From the NCBI GenBank assembly GCA_963855995.1, contig OY979716.1, positions 22,459,321-22,523,320 on the forward strand: DNA of 64,000 bases, in the 5' to 3' direction. Every line of letters starts with the position of its first letter. The first letter of the stretch is position 1. This document shows positions 1 to 12,526 of the stretch, piece by piece. Made by a program: the position numbers and the translations under genes. The notes below the pieces were generated by a model that was given only the letters and a program-made list of their open reading frames with translations, did no database searches and was not told the origin of the DNA. This DNA comes from Muricea muricata. Its lineage: Eukaryota; Cnidaria; Anthozoa; Malacalcyonacea; Plexauridae.

Positions 1-256
1 TGTCTTTGTTGACATTGATCAACCAATAGAAATAGTTTCCGTAGGATATAAACGGATGAGACGCATTTATTAGGTATCAATTTGTTCTAAACTTGAGACA
101 AATACGATAGCGAGCACGAAATTGTTTCCCCGCCCACCCACCTCATCAGGGCTAACAACGGACAGGAACAATATGAAAATGGACATTGGAATATGCACAC
201 AGACATCGCATTATTTATTGTAAATATAATCCATGCAAGTTCTAGGAACTGTCCAA

Positions 257-337
257 GGGGATTGTAACCCCTTGGACAGGTTAATGTTATGGGGGATTGT
301 AACCCCTCTAACATTGCCTGATGGGGATTGTAACCCC
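257..337. repeat. Three copies of a 15-bp GGGGATTGTAACCCC motif
   Basis: The motif GGGGATTGTAACCCC occurs at 257-271, 292-306 and 323-337. Its ends GGGG and CCCC can pair, so each copy is a small imperfect palindrome. Copies two and three extend into unrelated sequence. No gene is visible in 372-716. Confidence 0.7.
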
Positions 338-716
338 AAGGCATCCAGTCGCCTAGCGGGCATATATACACCCCGCTAGGTTATACAAGCTTGCATATTT
401 ATGAGTCTATGATAACACTAACAATGCTATGTAATTAATTTTTTACTACCGGAGTACTTCACCCTCAACGACCCATCTCTCCCACACAATTACTTGTTTG
501 TCTGTTTTGTTGTCGTAGCGGTCAAATCAAAAGCTTTGATACATTAATACCAGAATAACACAGAAATGGCCATATAAATTGGATTGCTACATACATTTCC
601 GCAAACCTAATCTGATAGGACGAAAATCATTTAGACTTTTAAAAATAAAACGTTTTCGACTAAAAAGTCATCTTCAAACGTGTTCCAATATCCTTGTAAT
701 TAATAGCACAATTATG

Positions 717-1202
717 TCAAATAATACAGTAGATCGAGAGAAATGGAGAGAGGCCGTGTGACCGACACTTATCAGAACCAATTGGTACAGATATCTTGTG
801 CATAGCAAACATTTCGTCAGACATACTTCCATTTATCCGTCGAAAGCTTTTCATTAGCTTACGCTGACCTGTGTGGCTGGGATGGCTGCACGAGCTTCTT
901 TTCCTTCCTGGCCAGTCGACGGTAAGGTCTCTCCTATGCTTGGGGCAGATGCTCGTTATCCCAATTTGTTCCTCTTCAAATTGGACAAGCAACCTCGCTC
1001 GGTTGAAAATCAATTGTACTTCAGAAATTGTGGTTTTCAGTTCGCCACTACGTCTCCGCTTTAAACTTATACCAAGATTGCTTAGATGAAATGTCATATC
1101 ACGAGTACATTTTTCCAAAGGTAAAATAGTCGTGCTTGTTCCTACTGGACCGCAAGGAGAATCTCCCGAGCCTAATGAACAAGTCATAATTGCTGCATTC
1201 AT
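717..1202 (-). CDS. Cys/His-rich ORF, unknown function (possible exon or gene fragment)
   Basis: This is a 161-codon ORF. Its second half has evenly spaced zinc-ligand candidates: CPKHR, then C-x-H-P-x-H (CSHPSH), then a VPIGS motif followed by a Cys. The spacing suggests a small zinc-binding module. I have an unverified impression that similar CxKHR...CxHPxH blocks recur in repeated cnidarian genes of unknown role. A splice donor is not clear, so I cannot say whether the ATG at 1202 is the true start or the ORF is an internal exon. No neighbour suggests a function. It could also be chance, although the Cys/His spacing argues against that. Confidence 0.35.
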   Translation of the reverse strand: MNAAIMTCSLGSGDSPCGPVGTSTTILPLEKCTRDMTFHLSNLGISLKRRRSGELKTTISEVQLIFNRARLLVQFEEEQIGITSICPKHRRDLTVDWPGRKRSSCSHPSHTGQRKLMKSFRRINGSMSDEMFAMHKISVPIGSDKCRSHGLSPFLSIYCII

Positions 1203-1240
1203 GATTTCAAGTGACTGATTTCCTAATTTAACCGAGTTGT

Positions 1241-2064
1241 AATTTCGTTAGAAATATCAAAGCCCAGACAATAGATTTAAATAGAGCCATAACATAACTG
1301 GACAAAACAAATTTTTCAAAAATATTTAATGAAGCTAACGTTTCGTTGCTATACTTGCAACATCTTCAGAGCAATTAAGGTATTATATTATGTACAAAAG
1401 CTTATATATAAAGCACAAAATTCTAAGGTTACAAAAAACGGTTACACATTTAAAATAGGCAAATCATAGTGATTTAACGATAACAAAACTAAGGACATAT
1501 AATATTAATGTTTACTATACAAAGGTCATGCAAGGTAGGATTAATTATACAAGGTTAAAGGTACAGAACTAAGATTGGCATACCACTTTCAAAACCTCCT
1601 TTCTCTAACATTCGTGATCACCCTATCTCTCCTGATGATTTCTACATTGTGTCCTCCTGCTCTTCATCTTTTGAACTTTTGTTAAGGGAAAGTTAACTTA
1701 CCTCTAAACTTATGCCTTCACTTAATGCCAGTTTTAGTTCTGTGTCTTTAACCTTGTATAATTAATCCTACCTTGCATGACGTTTGTATAGTAAACTGTA
1801 ATATTATATGTCCTTAGTTTTGTTATTGTTAAATCACTATGATTTGCCTATTTTAAATGTGTAACCGTTTTTTGTAACCTTAGAATTTTGTGCTTTTATA
1901 TAAGCTTTTGTACATATTATAATACCTTAATTGCTCTGAAGATGTTGCAGGTATAGCAACGAAACGTTAGCTTCATTAAATATTTTTCAAGAAATTTGTT
2001 TTGTTCAGTTATGTTATGGCTCTATTTAAAGCTGTTGTCTGGGCTTTGATATTTCTAACGAAGT
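1241..2064. repeat. Foldback (inverted-repeat) element with a conserved stem-loop core
   Basis: The left arm (about 1241-1580) and right arm (about 1740-2064) are inverted copies of each other with few mismatches, around a short unique centre. Each arm contains CTGAAGA, a 5-bp stem GTTGC/GCAAC and then GAAACG (plus copy 1936-1966). That order resembles a hammerhead-ribozyme catalytic core, but with one extra base after CTGAAGA. No coding region is visible inside. It may be a non-autonomous element or paired copies of a retroelement terminal repeat. Confidence 0.65.
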
Positions 2065-2109
2065 TTCTGAAATAGTCTTGCCTACGTTTTATCGTAATGT
2101 TGTAGTTGT

Positions 2110-3480
2110 TTTCAGCATACCAAGGTTCGTATGTATTTTATGGAGTTGTTTACATCCGTTGTTATTGCCTCATTCCTGGATTTGAGTAGTAAACAAAGAT
2201 CAGAAAAGTCTCTTCTGAACTCGAGAGGCAAAATTTTTATTTTGATTAACCTGTCCGCATACTTTAGATCTTGAGAATAGTTCAGTGAATATCTTGTAGC
2301 TCTCCGCTGGACAATTAGTTGCCGGTGTTTAACAGTGTCAGGGGGACCATAGGTTGCACGCATGTTCTTGTATGGTCTCACGAGTGTACAGTATAGAATC
2401 CTTCTTACCTTAATTTAGATACTTAGTATCTTTGATCAATCGCTCGATAAACCCCAAACTCTTGCTATAGTTTTCGCTAGAAACACTTCAATATTTTTTG
2501 ACCAAGTGAAATCACTGGACACAATTACTCTAAGATCCTTCATATTCGATAGATGTTCCAGTTGATGAACATCTTGTTCATATTGAGCCGAAGTTTAAGA
2601 TTTCCTTCTTGAAACATGCAGTATCCTATCATTTTGACTTTTAAATTCCATATCCCAGTTGAGACTCTATTCTTGTAAACTGTTGAGGTTAGCTTGGATA
2701 ACATTTTTTGTGCTAGGGAAGACAATGGATTTATCCAGTTTGTGTGTCATCAGCAAAAAGAGCAAATGTACTTTGAAAGCGGATGTAGTTTAGGATATCA
2801 TTCAAGTAGATTAGAAACAAAACTGGATTGGGATTCGAACCTTGGGAAACACCTGATGTAATTGGAAGCCATTTTAAATAAACACCTTTAAGAATCACTT
2901 TTTTATGTCTGTATGTAAGATAACTTCAGAATCAAGAGAGAAGAGAGCTACAGTAGAAATACCATAATTGTTTAGTTTTAAGAGTGACAAGTTGTGGGAA
3001 ACCATATCGATGGCTTTTGATACATCTAAGAAGATGATGTCAACTTCTTCTCCAGACGTAACGGAGTTAAGATGCTATGAAAAAAGTTCTAAAAGTTACG
3101 TCAAGGTGGAACGTTCTCGTAAGAATTCTTGTTGTAAATGGTAAGGATGGATACAAATGGTCATAGCAGCAGTTGAGAGCACATCGTTCCATTACCTTGC
3201 ACAATATACAAAGAAAAGAGATAGGACGGTAGTTACATACCAATGTTGGGTGCCAGTAGACAAGCCATCCCGACAATTTGGTCATGCTATGACAATTTAA
3301 ATCATTATTGTCATTATACATTTTTTTTAGAAATTGATTCTTTTTGCGGTTTTTACAAACACAGGAAAATTCTCACTTGCGTGACTAAATCTCGAGCTGA
3401 CTTCGGCACTGTTGGATCCTCCTTTTTGTAGACGGGTGACAAGTTGAACAATTTCTATTCAGTGGGCACCACACCAAGTG
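2110..3480 (-). pseudogene. Non-LTR retrotransposon reverse transcriptase relic
   Basis: Read on the minus strand, several frames carry blocks of a LINE-type reverse transcriptase in the right order. They are LSPVYKKEDPTVPK near 3440-3390, NYRPISFLCILCKVMERC near 3235-3176, EEVDIIFLDVSKAIDMVSHN near 3060-3000, SGVSQGSNPNPVLFLIYLND near 2860-2790, and the catalytic-site block FADDTQTG near 2750. The C-terminal block RRATR...YADRLIKIKILPLEFRRDF lies at 2320-2190. Frameshifts and stops separate the blocks, and about 150 bp is inserted between the first two, so the copy is dead. The order and motifs fit the CR1/Jockey group broadly; I cannot assign a clade. The endonuclease domain is not seen. 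Confidence 0.85.
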
Positions 3481-4159
3481 AGAGCGATTGAGTGATATTT
3501 GCTTCATTACCATTGTTTTCTTTTGTAATTATATTGAGTATCTATGATTTTGTAATCTATGTGAATTCTGATGAATCTGCTGTGTTTTGATAGGTTCAGC
3601 ATTGAGTAATATCAGCCGAGTTATCAGCGTGTATGAAAGAAGAAAAATTGGCCTTCTCGGCAGCCCGAGAAAACAATGCAACAGAACAATAAAACGATTG
3701 GGACAGCCAACGAAAAGGCTTCCTTTTGTTCAGGGTAAAGTCACTGGCTTACCCTAACAAGGTTAAACTCCCTTGGTGTCTTTTGTGTGTTGAAAATATG
3801 GAACACAATTTTTTAAAATCCATAAATTCTTTGGTCATTATTAAAGTGCTAGTGACACGCAGTTTTCGATTTAGAGATTTTTACCCGTTTTGACAGAGGT
3901 TTTTTCGCTGATTTCAAATCTGAAAAACGTTTTTAAGAATACTTCATAGTTTTTTTTATTTATTTTTGTCGTTAGGCTGGATCCAATTTGATCGACAAGC
4001 GTCATCATCGGAAAATCGTCGGCTTATTTCTTATTGGCTGATGAAAGTTTGGAAAGTGCCGAAGCTTTGTTTACCTTTCTATCACACTCAATGATACACC
4101 AACTCAATGGTACAAAATCTACTAATTAAAAACAGGTAGAACAGCATAATAAAGAAATA
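3481..4159. other. Non-coding interval
   Basis: No coding signal or clear repeat is seen in this interval. Confidence 0.5.
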
Positions 4160-6237
4160 TTTACCACAGTCCTCTGCCCCATACTGTTCTGGAAATGAAT
4201 ATATGTGATTCGGTAATCCTTTTGGTAACTGGGTGTCTCTTTGGTGTCTTACTCTATGCGAATTCCACACGGTTTCCCTAAATTGGTCCATTTTTTTCTG
4301 AACCACAGGAATATAAATGAATGCCAACAAGTTTCTGCAAGTGAATGAAAAAAATTAAATTAAAAAACCATTATTTCAATTTGCTAACTTGCATTTCAAC
4401 GGAATGTCATATTGAAATTAGGTTATCCCATGGTCTACTTGCTTTTGCGATTGGCTCTTTCTTATGTTTAAAATTGTTGAATGTGTAGTGGTAAAGATGT
4501 GAATTGAAAATCAATGTATTATTTTAAATTATAAACTAAATACGTATCAATTTCACTGTCTGGATCATATTGTCCTCTTTCCATTAATACCACAGAAGCT
4601 GGCGTTTAAAAAATCTTTCAAAGCGGTTGTGGAGCTTACGCAACCACCTTTCAATCTGTGGGTTAATTTAAAAGAAAATTTGTTCAAAAAAGACAAAGCG
4701 GTTAGAATTAATAACACCACAAACTAGACAATATAATATGCATACTTTTTTATTTGTGAACGGGCCATAACGAACAGTTTCTGTTCCATTAATATCTTCA
4801 TCTCCTTGCTGCCTTAAGTATGAATGAATTGTTGCCATATGTCCTGTTTCTGATCCTTTATCCAATCGTAGATTTTCACTGATGACTGGAAATAGAATTT
4901 AAAAAATATAACTGAATGGGTCTCACATTATATCCTTGGTATCCTTGGTTCAATTGATATTAATAATTCTCACCTTTTCACTAATACAAGTGTTCCAAAT
5001 ACCACCTGCCCACAATTTTTGGATCTGAGTTTGATGTCCATATCTTCAAGTACAGTATAAACCACTATAAGCATCTTGGAGGCCATAGGCAGCCAATGGA
5101 AATGTACAATTCATGTATCCCATTAACTTATCATGTCCATCACCAGAATAGGTGTGATTGGGTCCCTGCCATGCTATATTATTAACTGTACTATAAATTT
5201 ATGCACCAGTCATTTGAAAACCCCAACTCTTCACCTCATGGAATACAAGGGGTATTCAATTTGTATTTGTGTGGAATTCAAGGTTTTTAAGGAAAAACTT
5301 TCTATTTTGTTTTCCATAAGAAATTGACATAAGAAATTGACATGAAAGTGAAAAAAAACTGCCTTAAATTTCACAAGCATGCAAAGTGAATATCTCTGGT
5401 ATGCCCCGAGGTTGGGGGTCTTAGTGGTTTGAAATGACTGGGCATTATACCAGATAACTATAAAAAAACTAGTAACATTAAGCCATCATTGATCTATCAA
5501 TCTATGTCAGAGCAGTCAGACCGTATGTTGGCCATTCAGCTGTTGTAACTGAATGTTTTAGTCAGTTTGGGTAATCTAGTAATCTACCAATGGTGACATA
5601 AATGCATTGTAGTTGATCATGCCTCTTTAACCTATGCAAATAGCTGAGTACAGAGTACTAATAAACCTATATACTAAATACCAACCCAGATACCATAAAA
5701 TGATACAATTATCAACACCACGGACCATACCTTACGCCTAACCCTTGCATTAGTTACCCAACCACATTGATAACCCACTCATACTCACCATGGATGTAAA
5801 AGTACCAGCATTTCCTCTCTTTACTTTTTTTTCACCACATCCCCTCTTCGATCAAGGCCCTCTTGATCTAAACGGGCCATCATATCGTATACTAAATTGT
5901 GAGGTACAGCTAGATTGTGTTGTTCCCGTATCTTGCGCTGCATGGAACGATAACCGAGGAACTGGCCTGGTCCTTCCAATTCCTTCTGCACTGCATCTTG
6001 AACAACATTTAGGTCGGTATTGGTGTCAACGTACTTAACATTAAAAAACGCTAATCTCCTGCTAAGGGAACCTAAACTCCAAGCATACTGTGCGTAGTCT
6101 CTGGAGACAAAGTCTAATATGTCTTGTCTAGATAAATTCTGAAGTACGTAACGCTTCAAATCTTCTTTTAACTGCTCGTCTTCTTTCCAATCTGGGTTTC
6201 GTATACGCCGGGATTCCGCCATATTGGCTGGGTCCAT
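4160..6237 (-). pseudogene. Captive integrase (integrase core domain) pseudogene, multi-exon
   Basis: The minus strand carries a family found in cnidarians and fish: a helical N-terminus followed by a retroviral-type integrase core. The start is MDPANMAESRRIRNPDWKE at 6237. The first exon includes DILDFVSRDYAQYAWSLGSL, LEGPGQFLGYRSMQRKIREQ and LDQEGLDRRG, and ends near a good donor (ATG|GTGAGT at about 5790). Later pieces show GDGHDKLMGYMNCTFPLAAY (first catalytic Asp, about 5135), KIWTSNSDPKIVGRWYLEHL (about 5045), RLDKGSETGHMATIHSYLRQ (about 4870), IERWLRKLHNRFERFFKRQL (about 4640) and YIYIPVVQKKMDQFRETVWN (about 4315). Disruptions: an 8-A run near 5826-5833 that puts TAA in frame, frameshifts within the core, and another shift after FKRQL. 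It is most likely inactive. Confidence 0.8.
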
Positions 6238-7904
6238 AAAAAGAAGGAAACACAAAGTTGATGCAGTCAGCCGGGAAAACTCCGCTGACCGTAGGGCATC
6301 GCAGGCTATGAGAACGCTGGGCCGGTGAAACGTAGTTGATATTTTTTTTGGAATGCTATGAGAACGATGGGCCAGTACATGGACCATTTTTCTCATAGTG
6401 ATTCAATAACGACATCTTATTTTAAATTTCATTTTGTTTTTTAAAATTCCTTGTGATTTTCATTGTTTATACAAATTTTGTTTTCACTTTTTATTTTCAA
6501 TTTTGTTTTGAATTCTTTTATGTTTAATTTTACTTTTTTTATTTCTTATATTATCTTTACGTATTTTATTTTATTTTTTAAAAATATTTTTAGGTTTTGT
6601 TTTTTTTAAAGTTTTGCAAAAATAGCTACTATTTTTTTTCATCGTTTGAATTTGTTTCCATAAATTTCAACTTTAATGTGATATTTCAAGTCTGTTTCTT
6701 ATGAGAACAATGGGCCACCATACTTATTACCATAAAACGGGAATAACAAAGCATCTTGCCAATGAGTAGCATATTGTCTTTATTCTTCGACTTTAATATA
6801 ATTCCCTGCCAAAAAATAAATCTGACTCAAAACACTGCAGGCTAGCAAGGTCTCTTCCTCCAACCATTACCTTGTGTGCCACTTTTTGACAGATACGATT
6901 ATCTTTTGTATAACGTAAACTTAACTTATTTTCATTTGCGAATGCTTTGGTATATCCTCGTATGAAAATATCTAACTAAGCATACAATAGTATGTAGCAA
7001 TCTGGATCGTGTCCTGATGTTACGTCTGAATGCACACAGATTGTCTATTGTATAACCTAAAACTTATTTACATTTGCGAATGCTTTGGTACATCCTGTCA
7101 TGAAAATATATAACTAAACATACAATAGTAGCAATCTGGATCAGTAAATAGGGTGCAGCTATATCCCACTTAGTCAGCATTTTTTCATGAACTCTTACCC
7201 CTAGATTTTAGTTCCCAGGTCAACTGCGTGGAACCAGTGCGCGCGCATGTGACAGAAACCTGTTTAAAACAGGTTTGGTCCATTGTGTTTGTGATATTAC
7301 ATCATATCGTTCGACCTTTGCGCCAAAATTATGCAATTGTGTGCTAGCAGTCACGCATCGGGCGCTTGCTTAAATATGTTCAAGTTACGTCGACTACGGA
7401 AACTTGTATTCAGTTTTTACTAAGGAGAATATTCGGGGCATTAAGACTGCTGTCTTATTTGATTCGGCCTATTTTGCATGGTCAAGCCTGTTTGGATTTG
7501 TAGCCGCTATTGCACGCTGTCCTGTCTCTGTACACATTGTTCATTTCGTACATTTTACCAAACAGTTACATATCGCAAGTTAATATCGTTTACTCTGTCC
7601 CAAGCGGTTTATACGTTCTTTAGGTCGTGGTATAGAAACGGCTATGATGCACTCGGTTGAGACAAAATTGAAAATTCCCTACTTTTTTGTTCTTATACTA
7701 CCAAGGTTATCTATAGATTTATTATGGTTTCCTAGCAGAATCCCAGGAGAGGAAATAGGTTTCATGTACTTTGTCGCCGTTTTTTACTCATTTCACTGTT
7801 GTTGACATTGCACTAATGTTCGGTGAAACGAGAAGGAATAACTCGAATAAGTTTTATTGAGAATTGGACTATACTTATATCATCTCATCGAAGTCTATAC
7901 AAAT
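6238..7904. other. Non-coding interval with T-rich tract and a diverged direct repeat
   Basis: About 6410-6700 is strongly T-rich on the plus strand. A block containing TTTGCGAATGCTTTGGTA and CATACAATAGTA occurs twice in direct orientation, at about 6907-7010 and 7045-7145. No gene is supported. Confidence 0.5.
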
Positions 7905-8365
7905 TATCATAGTTTTCTGAGGCAAGGCAATTGGGATGATTAAGAGAGGATAAAATCTCCATCCCATGCAGTGTTGTGTATTTTGTAACTGAGTTTGACA
8001 CATTGAATTTTTAATTACACCGCAGGGGAATTAATAATTGTTGATGAAATGAGAAAAAATATGTGGTGTAAGATGGTACTTAATTTGAACTGCGTGAAAC
8101 TAATACATCGGATAACATGAGGCAAATTTTTTACCTTCCCTAATATTACCATCTGTTTTGTTGTGTATACACAATCCAAGCTAATTAATGTACATTGCTT
8201 CATAAAAGTTTAAGGTTTAAGGAAAGATTTACCCGTACTTAAAATTCTGCTATACTTAGGTCTTCTTAGGCAAGGCAATAGAGACAACTGAGAGGATATA
8301 ACCTTAATCATATGCAATGTCTATTTTGTCACTAAGTTTGATACATTGAATTTTAATTAGGCTAC
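7905..8365. repeat. Diverged direct repeat, about 110 bp, two copies
   Basis: Two related blocks at about 7905-8018 and 8250-8360 share the order GGCAAGGCAAT, GAGAGGATA, ATGCA-TGT, AAGTTTGA-ACATTGAATTTT. The copies are in the same orientation. No coding function is visible, and 8366-8982 also shows no gene. Confidence 0.6.
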
Positions 8366-8990
8366 ATTGCGCACCAACGTTTGTAATGAGGGGAAATCAA
8401 TATTTTTTGCCCAATGAAATTGAATCGTTGAAAAATACGAAGAATATTTATTTTGGAAGCGTATACTTTATATAAACAATTATTTAGTCTAAGTAGCTGA
8501 ATTTTAGGGATTTAAAAGATGAAATTGTACAAACGAGATTACTAATCGAACAAAACTTCAAATATACGTAATGAATAATAACCGTTGTATGTTTCAAACG
8601 GTTCAATATCATTGACATTGGCCAAATATTTGAAACGTTAATTACGTTTGAAACGTAAACAAACGCGAAAATTTCTGTACGATTTAAGCTTGAACATGAC
8701 CGGCAATATCTCTCGGGATATGTCAGCTGTCAACTAAATGATCAGCAACCATTTTTGCTAAAAAGCTCTAAATTGTGTGCGGATGTATGCGTTCAATCGA
8801 AAAACGTAGATCTGTGCAAACCAGAGTTCACTGGTGCAAACGTAACGTTGACTTAAGCAATTAAATTAAGCAAACGTAACGTCGAGTAGACATCAACGTC
8901 ACGTTGAGTGATAGTAAACAACTCTAAAAATTCGGCAGTAATTTCGGCTTAATTCGCACGCTACATTCACACTACGTTGAAGAATTCGCT

Positions 8991-9193
8991 CAGTGGCGGA
9001 TCCAGCGTAGGTCAGAATAAATTATAGCAGCCCAATTTTAAATTCAAAATAACTTTATAACAATGTCATAGGTTATGAATTTCAAAAGAATAGAATCTAA
9101 CCAATGAAATTGCTTTGAAGGTATTTTAAAATGTAAATATATCCAAAAATGAGCTGTAGTAATTTATTTTGACCTGCGCTAGATCCGCCACTG
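8991..9193. mobile_element. hAT-type MITE with 8-bp target duplication
   Basis: A 203-bp insert begins CAGTGGCGGATCCAGCG and ends with the inverse (CGCTAGATCCGCCACTG). It is flanked by the identical 8-mer AATTCGCT at 8983-8990 and 9194-9201. CAGTG-type ends with an 8-bp target duplication are the signature of the hAT superfamily. There is no coding capacity, so it is non-autonomous. The perfect target duplication suggests a fairly recent insertion. Confidence 0.88.
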
Positions 9194-9464
9194 AATTCGC
9201 TGTAGCATCTTTAATTCTTAATATTTTTGCCGGAAAAGCCGTAGATATGTTAAGAAAACGATAGCAATTCATTCAGTCGTATTTTGAAGAATATAGACTG
9301 CAGGAAGCCAACGATATCGGAGGTTTTTCATGACCAAAAGGTAAAATTATTATGTTTAAACAAGACGCTCACTCGAGCGTTAAGTTACTGGGGCTTTTCA
9401 ACTGATACAATAAGGGCTGATCAGTGCAACGAGAGCCCAGTTACTATCAGAGCGACATCAAAAT

Positions 9465-9925
9465 TGGTCATGGCTTGATAGGATACCCTAAAGGTCGAAA
9501 TGTCGAGAGCACTGGGACCGAGTTGCCCCTGTGTTTTGTGTATTTCTCACTCACTGGGACTGTATCTACTTAGCTTCACCAAATTTAGCTAAAGAGGGAG
9601 CGCGTAGCGCGACAATAAGCGTACTGTTTTGCTATATTAAAACTATTTTCACTCAATGGGATTGTATCTACTTCACCAAATTTAGCTAAAGCGCGAGCCC
9701 GAAGGGAGAGTAATTATTGTCGCACTACGCGCTCCCTCTTTAGCTAAATTTAGTGAAGTAGATACAGTCCCAGTGAGTGAGAAATGTGAAAACCCAAGAA
9801 GGACTCGATATTGATAGTTATTATATGTATGGGGATACACAAAATACTGGGGCAACTTAGTCCCAGTGCTCTCTCGACATTTCGACATTTCGACATTTAG
9901 AGTATCCTATAAAGCCATGACCCAT
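9465..9925. repeat. Foldback element, same family as the 26.8-27.3 kb palindrome
   Basis: The outer arms pair CATGGCTTGATAGGATACC with the inverse near 9905-9925. The inner arms carry CTCACTCACTGGGACTGTAT, AAATTTAGCTAAAG and GAGGGAGCGCGTAGCGCGAC in inverted orientation. An extra internal partial copy sits near 9645-9700. The same inner sequence occurs at 26955-27095, so this is a dispersed family. ORFs crossing it are artefacts of the repeat. Confidence 0.75.
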
Positions 9926-12524
9926 CAAAATCTGCTATTTCAAAAATTAAAATATCTTTGTAAAGTACGTTTTTTGCTCAGGGGGATTAAAAATGCTTCT
10001 TAAATTCTAAAACACCGAATATTACTATTTAACAATTAGTCGCCGAAGGCGAGGTGATTACAAGCCTATATTCACTGAGCCGAAGGGAAGTTTCCAGGTG
10101 TAATAATAATCAACACAACTTAAAAATCCCCAAAAAAGCCATTTCAGCCATTTTTGAAAGCAGATTGAAAAAAGCCATAGTCACTGGCCAGTGACTATCA
10201 CTTCAGAGACAACGAATCTTGACGGATCAGAATGCAGGAAAATTAATAGTCACCTGGAAATTTATGCTAATAATTATGAGAGTTTTGTCAATTTTTATGC
10301 ACTAGTGGTTTCAGCTTAGTGTTTGGGCATTCAAATTCTAACAATAGCTGATTTCAATAGCTTGGGATTTTTTGGGACACCCTGTATAAATTCTCAAAAT
10401 ATATATCTGACAAATGTCAGAAGAATAAGGCAAGTTTATTTATATGAACTTAAGTAATTTTTTGCTGCACTCAGTAAAATAAATTGTTGATTAACTAACA
10501 ATGAATTTTTGCCGTTTTAGACCTTCAAACAGCCAGGAACAACTGTGAAAAATGCAATAGGGCTGCAGGCTCACTGTTTGATTCCTGCCAGAGAACCTAA
10601 TGTTGTATTTTTTGCAATTGTTCCCAGCCAAGGTTAACAATGTTTTTTTAAGTCATTTATCTAATATCAACCTAGCATTCAAGTCTATTTACTGTATTAA
10701 AAATCTCTATATATTTATATTATCTTGCAATCTCTGGACAAGAACAATACAAATTTATTATTGAAACATGTAAATGTGGAACTATATTTTGTTGGAATAT
10801 ATTGCTGTCCATGTATACACTTAAAGTTCCTTGTAGTTTTGCAATAAATATTAAAAGTTATTTGGCTTACTTGTGAACTTCAAGTTGGTTGAAGTTTTAC
10901 AGTATGCATGTAGTACAAATGATGACTGGCGTATTTAACAAATTGTTACAGGGTCATTCTGGCTCTAGATTAACAAAATAAATGTTTGATGACGGTTCCA
11001 ACTATGTTTTGATTTTGGAGTTAATAGAGTACATGATAGTGTGAGGAAAACACTTATAAGAACAGCTGTTGCTGCCAAGGTTGCATGACTGCCAACTGTC
11101 ATGCTGATTTCATCATGCATGGCTTAAAAAATTACTTTTGTGAAAGAAAAAATGTCAGATTGGATGATGAATTTCAATTTTTACATTTGACCACCGAGTC
11201 CTGAAACACCCAACACTTGTGTCGACTTACAACCCCATATACCATTTGACTGAAAAATGTAGAATGAAAAATTTTGAACTGTGCTTTACGTAGTCTGGCC
11301 ATTGAATTTTACTAAATATAACGTAACAGAAGTGTAAGGTCCTACCGAATACAATTGTTTGGTGGAATAGAATGTTGTGATGATTTATGGCCAAAAGTCA
11401 TCTGGCATTTAGACAGTGTAAATGAGTAAAGTTTGTAGGGATGGTCACAGCACAATGACTTAACAGGTGAAAATAGCAATTTCACATAACTTATTTCGCA
11501 GTTACAGGTCAAGATGTAGGGGCTAAAAGGCATGGCCAAGCATTATGCAAACATAATATGCAAAATGCAACATATAATAAACATAGATAGTTCAGGATTT
11601 ATTTTTTGTAATAGCAATTGTTCAGTTACTGGTAGTGATTTTTGACAAAAGAACTAGCAACTATCTCACGCTGGAGCCAAATATATCATCATATGACTGA
11701 AATTTTGACTTATACCTGTTTTAAATCTATGCAAACAATGTAGTTGCAACTCTCACAAGGTAAAAATCTTTGATGTAAAACTTTATAACAAGAACATGGG
11801 AGTTTTAAAATGTATTAGTTCAGTTGTAACTAGAATACGAAAATGCTAGTGTAAGACTGCATGCCTGACCTATGTAATTTAACATTTAATTATATAATTA
11901 AGAATCCACCTCGAATTCAATCCACTCCTCGATAGTTAAACTTCGCCATAATTCTGTATATTCTTGATGCATTTCTTACAAAAAGCCCCCAAAAGAAGAA
12001 GCGCGACTTAACGAATAACTTGAGTATACTTCATGGACTTTCGAAGACTTTGATGCCATTAATTTGCGAAATTTTGTGCGGGTGACCTCTATATATAGAG
12101 ATCATTTTGTAGAGATCATTTTTTAGAGAAGGAGATAGAGGAAAATTTCACCCGAAACCTATAGTTGCTGGCACAGGTACCCCAGCCACTAATTAGCAAT
12201 CGAACACAACACGCTACATTTTAGTTACGCCAAAGATTTCGCTGTATCTTTTTTGATTTTAAATATTTTCGTATGAAACTTGGTCAAGATGTAGAGAAAG
12301 CTATAGCAATTCTCGCAGCGGTATTTTGAAATATATATGTTGTTCGTAGCCAGATTTATTGTACTTTATATTGTTTGCATACTAATTAACTTCTATATTT
12401 TGAAATTAACTTCTTTTGAAAGGAAAACAATCACTTTTTATGCATAGTAAACTTATAAATAATAGTCTAGATTGAAAGATATTGTAATGCCAGTTAAAAT
12501 GGTGTTTTTCTGGTGTAAAACCAG

Positions 12525-12526
<2 letters not shown>
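9926..12526. other. Non-coding interval
   Basis: I see no supported gene in this 2.6-kb stretch. Short ORFs lack domains, splice context or compositional signal. Short palindromes such as GTCGCCGAAGGCGAGGTG near 10030 resemble the GC-rich centres of foldback elements elsewhere in the window. Confidence 0.5.
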
